From positions 1-11,307 of the forward strand of contig JBBQUO010000019.1 in assembly GCA_038212375.1 (NCBI GenBank): DNA of 11,307 nt, in the 5' to 3' direction. Shown here in pieces: positions 5,851 through 11,307 of this stretch; within the stretch, counting starts at the first letter, position 1, and each line of letters starts with the position of its first letter. The stretch is from JBGTNQ01 sp038212375 (GTDB lineage: Bacteria > Patescibacteriota > Minisyncoccia > Phycocordibacterales > Zambryskibacteraceae). Below the pieces are notes generated by a model that worked only from the letters and a program-made list of their open reading frames with translations, did not search any database and had not been told where the DNA came from. A program made the position numbers and the translations under genes.

Positions 5851-6911
5851 TGAAAAAATTATTGATTGTTTGCCAAAAGGTAGATAAGGACGATGATGTC
5901 TTAGGTTTTTTTCATGGATGGGTTTCTGCGCTCGCAGAGCACTGTGAAGAAATAAGAGTTATTACGCTTGCGAAAGGCACTGTCGATCTCCCGCCTCGTG
6001 TGCATGTGGTGTCGCTAGGAAAAGAGAAGGGTAGGAGCAAGATGTTCCAAGGATTTCTTTTTTATTGGTATGCTATTCGTTTTTTGCCGTTCTGTGACGG
6101 AGTGTTTGTTCACATGGCACCAGAATATGTTCGAGCGCTGTATCCACTAAATGTTTTTTTGAGAAAACCTACGATATTGTGGTATGCACACATCAAAGTA
6201 AGCAAGACCGCTGCGTGGGCAATCTCACGAATACAAAAAGTACTGACACCGTCTAAGGAAAGCTTTCAGTATTCGTCTACAAAAATTATTTCTACTGGAC
6301 ATGGTATTGATGTAAAAAAGTTTTCTCCACTTGGTATCGCAAAAGTACTTCCTCCGATTATTCTGACGCAGTCGCGAATTTCGAGAGTAAAACGTCTCCA
6401 TGTTCTTATTGAAGCAATCGATGAGCTCAAAAAGATTCATTCAGGACCATTTCAGTGCCATATTATTGGAGATACGATTTATCCAGATGACGAAGTCTAT
6501 TTAGAAGAATTAAAAGCACTCGTCGCACTCAAAAAGCTTGAGTCAGTCATTCGCTGGATTGGTCCTGTTTGCAATATTGTCATGCCCAAGTTTTATAACG
6601 AAGCAAAAGTATTTGTAAGGCTTCAGGGTGGAGGAGGGTATGGTAAGACCGAACTTGAATCTATGGCGTGCGGCACTCCAGCGATTACACCAACCCCTGT
6701 CTACAAAAATGTACTTGGTAGATTTGCAGATGATCTGTATTTTTCAGAAGATGATGCGAAGCAGTGCGCTGAAAAAATTCATAGGGTGCTCGGGTGGAGT
6801 GCTGGTGACTATCAAGTGTGTAGCACGCTTATCCGCGATATCGTAGTTCATAATCACAATCTCGAAAACCTTGCAAAGCGTATTGTCTCTGAGTTCGAAA
6901 AAACCTCATAA
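5850..6911 (+). CDS. GT4-like glycosyltransferase with Gly at the first E-x7-E position (353 aa)
   Basis: The gene starts inside the upstream stop (TAATG). The N-domain runs from MKKLLIVCQKVDKDDD through GFFHGWVSALAEHC, and differs from most GT4 proteins by lacking a glycine-rich loop; the first strand is followed by an acidic stretch (12-16). ILWYAHIKVSK (109-119) and KVLTPSKESF (130-139) are the later N-domain strands, and STGHGIDVKKFSP (148-160) is the usual interdomain 'nGiD...F.P' linker. The C-domain has ILTQSRISRVKRLHVLIEAI (171-190) with Arg 176 and Lys 181, and CHIIGD (203-208). The donor loop is GGGGYGKTELESMACGTPAI (260-279). Here the second Glu is E270, but the position eight residues earlier is Gly 262. 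GT4 members without the first Glu exist, so activity is not excluded. The gene is followed by a 21-nt gap before asnB. Confidence 0.87.
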   Translation: MKKLLIVCQKVDKDDDVLGFFHGWVSALAEHCEEIRVITLAKGTVDLPPRVHVVSLGKEKGRSKMFQGFLFYWYAIRFLPFCDGVFVHMAPEYVRALYPLNVFLRKPTILWYAHIKVSKTAAWAISRIQKVLTPSKESFQYSSTKIISTGHGIDVKKFSPLGIAKVLPPIILTQSRISRVKRLHVLIEAIDELKKIHSGPFQCHIIGDTIYPDDEVYLEELKALVALKKLESVIRWIGPVCNIVMPKFYNEAKVFVRLQGGGGYGKTELESMACGTPAITPTPVYKNVLGRFADDLYFSEDDAKQCAEKIHRVLGWSAGDYQVCSTLIRDIVVHNHNLENLAKRIVSEFEKTS

Positions 6912-6923
6912 AAAGGGTATGAT
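6894..6923 (+). promoter_or_regulatory. possible internal promoter upstream of asnB
   Basis: TATGAT at 6918-6923 is a good -10 hexamer. A weak -35 (TTCGAA, 6894-6899) lies 18 nt upstream, inside the end of the preceding gene. Transcription would start near 6930, only about 3 nt before the asnB ATG, giving a leaderless or nearly leaderless message. The AAGGG at 6913-6917 is too far (15 nt) from the ATG to be a normal ribosome site. The poor -35 keeps this tentative. Confidence 0.3.
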
Positions 6924-6932
6924 TGTTTTACT

Positions 6933-8756
6933 ATGTGTGGAATAAATGGCTTTAATTGGCAAGATACCGAGCTCATCGAGAAGATGAATGCAAAAACTCA
7001 TCATAGAGGCCCTGACGCAACAGGGTCCTTTGTTGAGGATGGAATATCGATTGGGAACAACCGTCTCGCGATTATTGATCTGAGTATCGAGGCAAACCAA
7101 CCAATGACCGATAGTTCCAATCGTTTTGTTATTGTGTTTAACGGAGAGATTTATAATTTTCAAGATATAAAAGCAGAATTGGCAGGTCAGTACGATTTTT
7201 GTACTCATTCAGATACAGAAGTTATTTTGGCTACATACAAAACATGGGGGATACAGGGATTTTCAAAATTAAATGGCATGTACGCATTTGCTATTTGGGA
7301 CAAGCAAGAGAAGGAGCTTGTCATTGCTCGTGATCCTGTAGGAGTAAAGCCGCTCTTTTATTATCATGCCGAAGAAAAGTTTATTTTTTCATCTGAAATA
7401 AAAGGAATTCTCGAAGCTCCGATTTCTCGAGTATTCAATCTCGATTTACTCACTACCTATTTAAAAGTTCTCTACATTCCAGAGCCGCATACGGGATTTA
7501 AAGATATTTATAAGTTGCCTCCAGGGCACACTCTCGTATGGAAACAGGGGAAATGTACTATTACTCCATTTTTTTCTTGGAATACTACGACAATTCCAAA
7601 AAACAACAGAGGAAAAAAAGCAGCGCTGAAGTCGACGGTAGAAGAAGCGGTGAAAAGGCAACTTGTTTCAGATAGACCTGTCGGCGTTTACTTATCGGGA
7701 GGAATTGATTCGAGTATAGTGCTCTCGTGCATGACAAAAGCGCACAAGCAAGTGAATTCGTATTCTGTAGGATTTGATTTGCCTGATGCAGCAGATGAAG
7801 AAAAATTTAATGCGGATTTTGAGCTGGCAAAAAAGACTGCGAAGTTTTTTGGAAGTACCCATCATGAGCTTAAGATTTCTCTGAAAGATGTGCACGATAA
7901 TTTTGAATCTGCTATTGGAAGTTGTGATGCACTTATTTCAAATCCTACGTCGATTCCGATGATGCTTCTGGCTCGGTTTGTAAAACCAGAAGCGAGTGTC
8001 GTACTTTCTGGCGAAGGAGGAGATGAGTTATTTGGAGGGTATGAGCGGTATCGTATTGCGCGCGCGATGGATACTTACGGGATACTTCCTAAAGTAATTC
8101 GAAGGATGCTTTCTTATATTCCAACTTTTCAAAAACTTGATACAAAGGGAGGGGTGGATCTCTATAAACGGTTTATGTTTCAGAAAGATAAGGACGTCCT
8201 ACCACTGATCAGTAACAAGTATATTGTAAGGGACGATTCAAAACTATTTCAGAAATATTTTCAAGACACCTCCATCTCGAAACCATCACAGATGATGTAC
8301 GCTGATTTCCAAAGCTGGCTTCCAGATCAGGCACTTATCCTCGCAGATCAAATGTCGATGACTGGTTCCATTGAACAAAGAGTTCCTCTTCTTGATCAGA
8401 ACATTGTGGAGTTTTCTCGCGGGTTATCTCGACCAGATAAGGTCACTTTTTTTGAGACAAAAAAACTCCTGAAAGAGGCTTTTCGAGCAGATTTGCCGGA
8501 GTTTCTGTTTAGTCAGCCAAAACGTGGTTGGACGGCCCCAGGTGCAAAATGGCTTCGAGATGAACATATCCTGGCCTTGGTAAAAGAGATCCTCTCTCCG
8601 GGCTATTATGCCCCCACAGAAGGGCTTTTTGACTGGAAAGAGGTGGAAAGGAGGCTATCAGACCATGTTGGAAAGAAGGGATATCATCTTACGAGTCTGT
8701 GGGCCATTATTACCTTTCAAGTGTGGGCCAAACAATATAAGATTGTATTACCATGA
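6933..8756 (+). CDS. asnB: asparagine synthase-type glutamine amidotransferase (607 aa)
   Basis: Both halves of a class II glutamine-dependent amidotransferase are complete. The N-terminal Ntn glutaminase domain starts MCGINGF, with Cys2 as the nucleophile exposed after Met removal; HHRGPD (23-28), RLAIIDL (44-50), NGEIYN (70-75) and a THSDTEV loop (91-97) complete the site. The C-terminal synthetase domain has the ATP pyrophosphatase loop SGGIDSS (255-261), GEGGDELFGGY (360-370), and later DQMSMTGSIEQRVPLLD and KRGWTAPGAKWL blocks. It hydrolyses glutamine and passes ammonia to an adenylated carboxylate. The length suits bacterial AsnB. Set among glycosyltransferases, it may amidate a uronic acid or other carboxylate on the glycan instead of making free asparagine, as AsnB-like enzymes of O-antigen clusters do; the sequence does not decide this. 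The ATG lacks a nearby Shine-Dalgarno, but MCG must be the true N-terminus because Cys2 is catalytic. Its stop overlaps the next start (ATGA). Confidence 0.93.
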   Translation: MCGINGFNWQDTELIEKMNAKTHHRGPDATGSFVEDGISIGNNRLAIIDLSIEANQPMTDSSNRFVIVFNGEIYNFQDIKAELAGQYDFCTHSDTEVILATYKTWGIQGFSKLNGMYAFAIWDKQEKELVIARDPVGVKPLFYYHAEEKFIFSSEIKGILEAPISRVFNLDLLTTYLKVLYIPEPHTGFKDIYKLPPGHTLVWKQGKCTITPFFSWNTTTIPKNNRGKKAALKSTVEEAVKRQLVSDRPVGVYLSGGIDSSIVLSCMTKAHKQVNSYSVGFDLPDAADEEKFNADFELAKKTAKFFGSTHHELKISLKDVHDNFESAIGSCDALISNPTSIPMMLLARFVKPEASVVLSGEGGDELFGGYERYRIARAMDTYGILPKVIRRMLSYIPTFQKLDTKGGVDLYKRFMFQKDKDVLPLISNKYIVRDDSKLFQKYFQDTSISKPSQMMYADFQSWLPDQALILADQMSMTGSIEQRVPLLDQNIVEFSRGLSRPDKVTFFETKKLLKEAFRADLPEFLFSQPKRGWTAPGAKWLRDEHILALVKEILSPGYYAPTEGLFDWKEVERRLSDHVGKKGYHLTSLWAIITFQVWAKQYKIVLP

Positions 8757-9566
8757 CAATAACGCAGGAGCAAAAAACTAAAGAAGTACAGGCATGGTGG
8801 GACAAAAACCCATTTACCCTTGGTGCAGCAACAGGAGATTATAAAGGCCACGACCTCGTCGGTCGCATTCCGGAAGAGAAGATAGATCTGCACTATTTCC
8901 AAGAAGTAGATAGAAGGTTCAGAAAACATTCTGGTACTGGCGCCCAAGAAGATGGAAAACCACTCCTCTCAACTCTCATTGATTATCAGTATATTCGTGG
9001 GAAAAAAGTTCTAGATATTGCAGTCGGCACAGGTCTTCACAGTACGGCATTTGCAGAGCAAGGTGGTGAAGTCGTAGGTATTGATCTGACACCATTTGCA
9101 GTTATGCAGGCTTCAAAAAACCTAGAGCTCCGTCATGTGAAGGGAAGTATGATGCAGATGGATGCCCAGCATATGACATTTTCTTCCGGTTCATTTGATT
9201 TTGTAAATGCATGGGGGGTGTCTTATGCATATGCCTGATACACAACAAGCAATCAATGAAATATATCGAGTATTAAAGCCTGGTGGGTATTGTTTTATCT
9301 ACGTTCCTTTTCTGTACTATTATCATGCCGAAAAGGGTTACTATGGTGATTATTGGAGATTTACCAAAGACACTATGGAAATGCTCGCTGAGCCATTTGC
9401 GCAGAGTGAAATAGGGTCAGTGTTCGGAGCTATCGAGACGTGGATCAAGATAACACCACTCGGACATATTCGTGTAATAAAGAAAATCGCAAATATTCTC
9501 GACCGACTTACCGGTAAGCTAAACAGTAACCAAGTGAGCGGTTATAATATGTTTCTCATCAAATGA
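8753..9566 (+). pseudogene. class I SAM-dependent methyltransferase, frameshifted
   Basis: Two overlapping reading frames together make one methyltransferase. The first (8753-9238) carries WWDKNPF (15-21), KKVLDIAVGTGLH (84-96; SAM motif I), EVVGIDLTPFAV (106-117; the acidic ribose-binding Asp 111) and MMQMDAQHM (133-141). After VNAWG it runs into a TGA at 9236-9238. The second frame, +1 to the first, continues with LMHMPDTQQAINEIYRVLKPG, the expected post-motif region, and the C-terminal part to TGA 9564-9566. Removing one G from the run of six at 9213-9218 joins them as WGCLMHMPDT and gives a protein of 270 residues. The start forms an ATGA overlap with asnB and the end forms an ATGA overlap with the next gene, so the operon geometry is intact. 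This suggests a recent mutation, a sequencing error, or slippage on the G-run. The target, probably a sugar hydroxyl or a carboxyl or phosphate group on the glycan, is unknown. Confidence 0.85.
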
Positions 9567-10696
9567 AGATTGTATACATAGCTAACATACGACTTCCGAC
9601 AGAAAAAGCGCACGGTATTCAGATCATGAATATGTGCAATGCTTTTGCTTCACTGGGTCATGAAGTTACCCTTATCGTACCAGCACGCAATTCTCATATC
9701 ACCGCTGACCCATTTGAGTATTACGATGTACTAAAACGATTTTCTATCATTCGGACATGGACGCTCGATACGGTGTCATGGGGAAGATTCGGGTTTCTTC
9801 TCCAGTCGTTTACCTTTTTGTTATCAAGTGTGTACGTGACGCACCATCTTCGTCCACTGCTCGTATATGGGAGAGATGAGCTCATACTCTCATGCATTTC
9901 ACGATTCGCTCCAGTGGTATGGGAAACTCATACGGGGGCTCACAATAAAGCAGTAGCGTATCTTTTGTCTAAAGGTACGAAGATCGTAGCGATTACCCAG
10001 GGACTCAAAAATTTTTATGTCGAGCAGGGGGCATCAACGGATTCTATTTTAGTTGCTCATGATGCTGTGGACTTGGATCGTTTCCGTGCAGTTGATAGTA
10101 GTACCGCACTTCGTCAAAGATATGCTATTGCAGATAATGCTATGGTAGTGGGATACGTAGGAAAATATAAAACCGTTGGACATTCAAAAGGTCTCGATGA
10201 ACTGATTGAGGCATTTTTTGAAAACACAAAAACTTCATCGCATCTCCATCTTCTTATTGTAGGGCCTGATGCAGACGAGACCGTAATGATAGAAGGTTTT
10301 ACAAAGCGAGTTGGTCTCTCAAAAGAAGAGTACACCATTGTTTCTCATGTAAAATCGCAGGAAGTGCCAGGATATCTTTCTGTGTGCGATATTCTCGTTA
10401 TGAATTATCCCGCAGTTGCACACTTTAGTAAGTTCATGTCACCACTGAAGCTTTTTGAATATATGGCATCTGGGAAAGCTATCATTGCATCAGATCTGCC
10501 AAGCATTCGCGAAGTGGTAAGTGAAAAAGAGGTGTACTTTGTTCGACCTGAGAATCATGAAGATCTGGTAAAAGCTATCGAGATACTTTCTACAAGTAGA
10601 GACTATAGAATTAGAATTGGATCTGCAGTACGAGAGCTTTCTCAAAAGTATTCATGGAGTAGTAGAGCGCGAAGCATTCTTTTGTTTTTACAGTAG
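9563..10696 (+). CDS. GT4-family glycosyltransferase (377 aa)
   Basis: The ATG overlaps the stop of the methyltransferase frame by 4 nt (ATGA). The N-domain is standard: MKIVYIANIRLPTEKAHGIQ, with the glycine-containing loop before helix 1 and EVTLIVPA (34-41) as strand 2. VVWETHTGAH (118-127) and KIVAITQGLKNFY (140-152) match the 'vv.e.H' and 'ia.s..lk..' strands of GT4 enzymes, and VAHDAVDLDRFR (164-175) is the linker. The C-domain has VVGYVGKYKTVGHSKGLDELIEAF (195-218), LHLLIVGPDAD (228-238), and SPLKLFEYMASGKAIIASDLP (293-313), with E299 at the second donor-site Glu. The 'SP.KLFEYMA.GK.iia' form, with no first Glu, is common in one GT4 subgroup, so it is not a sign of decay. It ends with a W-containing helix (YSWSSRARSILLFL). 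The protein probably adds another sugar in the same pathway. The next gene begins 9 nt downstream. Confidence 0.92.
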   Translation: MKIVYIANIRLPTEKAHGIQIMNMCNAFASLGHEVTLIVPARNSHITADPFEYYDVLKRFSIIRTWTLDTVSWGRFGFLLQSFTFLLSSVYVTHHLRPLLVYGRDELILSCISRFAPVVWETHTGAHNKAVAYLLSKGTKIVAITQGLKNFYVEQGASTDSILVAHDAVDLDRFRAVDSSTALRQRYAIADNAMVVGYVGKYKTVGHSKGLDELIEAFFENTKTSSHLHLLIVGPDADETVMIEGFTKRVGLSKEEYTIVSHVKSQEVPGYLSVCDILVMNYPAVAHFSKFMSPLKLFEYMASGKAIIASDLPSIREVVSEKEVYFVRPENHEDLVKAIEILSTSRDYRIRIGSAVRELSQKYSWSSRARSILLFLQ

Positions 10697-10705
10697 TATA
10701 TAGGT

Positions 10706-11307
10706 ATGATTCATGCACTAAAATTTCTTGTAAGTTTAATAAAAAGGATTCACTCACCACACTACGGCGTTCCAGAGAGAATCCTTCTCATCCAAAGAGG
10801 GAAGCTTGGCGATATGGTGTGCACCACTCCAGTGTGTAGAGCTATAAAGCTGCGATATCCCCATTCACATCTCGCTGTTCTTGGTGACTCAGTAAATAAG
10901 TATATTTTGAAAGGAAACCCATATATGGACATGTACATTGAATTTAACAATGTAACTGCCACCTTTCTTGCTCACGAGAAGTTTGATACTGCAATTATGC
11001 TGGGCCCGAATGCAGAAACTTTGAAAATGCTTTTAGAAGCAGATATTGCCCGTATTATCGTACCAAGAGTCGTTGGAGGTTTTTCTCCCTATATGACCAA
11101 GACGTACCGACTCCTTTCCTGTTTTGTGGAGAAGGTTCCCCACCGTATGCATCATTACGCACCGCAAGAATATCTCAATAATTTGCAGGCAATCGACATT
11201 GTAACTACAAATACAAAAAAAGAAATATTTATTGATACTGAAGTGGAGGTAAATACGAAGAAGCGTTTCGACTTGGATAGCTCACTAAAAAAAATTGAAA
11301 TAGAACC
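10706..11307 (+). CDS. GT9 (ADP-heptose:LPS heptosyltransferase-like) glycosyltransferase, N-terminal part
   Basis: The frame opens at ATG 10706 and is still open at the end of the window, giving 200 residues of an incomplete gene. After a basic, amphipathic N-terminal segment (MIHALKFLVSLIKRIH) comes ERILLIQRGKLGDMVCTTPV (24-43), the hallmark GT9 first strand with R31-x-x-x-G35-D36 followed by 'TTP' and RAIKLRYPHSHLAVLGD (45-61). KFDTAIMLGP (92-101) and DIARIIVPRVVGGF (113-126) are the next N-domain strands. GT9 enzymes are GT-B inverting transferases best known for adding heptose to the lipid A core, but members with other donors occur in species without LPS, so 'heptosyltransferase' should not be taken literally. 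AGG at 10702-10704 lies only 1 nt from the ATG, so initiation may depend on coupling to the upstream gene, whose stop is 9 nt away. The C-terminal donor domain lies beyond the window. Confidence 0.88.
   Translation, partial: MIHALKFLVSLIKRIHSPHYGVPERILLIQRGKLGDMVCTTPVCRAIKLRYPHSHLAVLGDSVNKYILKGNPYMDMYIEFNNVTATFLAHEKFDTAIMLGPNAETLKMLLEADIARIIVPRVVGGFSPYMTKTYRLLSCFVEKVPHRMHHYAPQEYLNNLQAIDIVTTNTKKEIFIDTEVEVNTKKRFDLDSSLKKIEIE

Noticed and set aside
6919..6945. Possible 8-residue leader peptide overlapping the asnB start
   Set aside because: The AAGGG before its ATG is only 1 nt away, too close for initiation, and the peptide has no attenuator-like run of codons or following hairpin.
1..11307. 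Alternative genetic code (UGA as Gly, Gracilibacteria/SR1)
   Set aside because: UGA ends the first glycosyltransferase, asnB and the methyltransferase frame at family-appropriate ends and is absent inside intact genes.
1..11307. CRISPR arrays, tRNA or rRNA genes, insertion sequences
   Set aside because: No spaced direct repeats, tRNA-like cloverleaf, rRNA signature or transposase motif was seen on either strand; nearly all sequence is accounted for by the listed genes.

Overview
The window holds part of a bacterial cell-surface glycan assembly locus. It contains five GT4-type glycosyltransferases (one seen only as its 3' end), a stand-alone GT-B N-terminal domain, a GT9 (heptosyltransferase-like) gene running off the 3' edge, an AsnB-type amidotransferase, a class I SAM methyltransferase broken by a frameshift, and an APH-fold small-molecule kinase. 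Between the first glycosyltransferase and the main cluster lie two singletons: a likely DUF218/YdcF-type protein and a diverged 2H-phosphoesterase-like protein. The DNA is moderately AT-leaning with short gaps and overlapping start/stop codons. UGA is used as a normal stop (212-214, 8754-8756, 9564-9566), so the UGA-as-glycine code of Gracilibacteria/SR1 is excluded. Compact glycosyltransferase-rich loci with small odd proteins fit Patescibacteria/CPR (for example Parcubacteria), but no lineage marker is present and this placement is only a guess.

Layout. 2-214 (+): 3' end of a GT4 glycosyltransferase. 309-1001 (+): DUF218-like protein with its own candidate promoter and a strong hairpin terminator. 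1160-1840 (+): degenerate 2H-like protein with a near-consensus promoter and a terminator that can also serve the convergent minus-strand unit. 3585-1905 (-): a two-gene operon, GT-B N-domain protein then APH-like kinase, overlapping by 8 nt. 3586-3686: divergent intergenic region with a small dyad. 3687 to the 3' end (+): one tightly packed operon of GT4, GT4, GT4, asnB, methyltransferase (frameshifted), GT4 and GT9, with junctions from a 4-nt overlap to a 21-nt gap.

How the genes may work together (inference). The GT4 and GT9 enzymes would add successive sugars to a carrier lipid or surface acceptor on the cytoplasmic face. AsnB would amidate an acidic sugar or another carboxylate. The methyltransferase and the APH-like kinase would decorate or cap the glycan. 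No flippase, polymerase, initiating phosphoglycosyltransferase or nucleotide-sugar gene lies in the window, so the product cannot be named. The points most worth a second look are the frameshifted methyltransferase, the domain-deleted glycosyltransferase coupled to a kinase, and the 2H-like protein that has lost its catalytic motifs.
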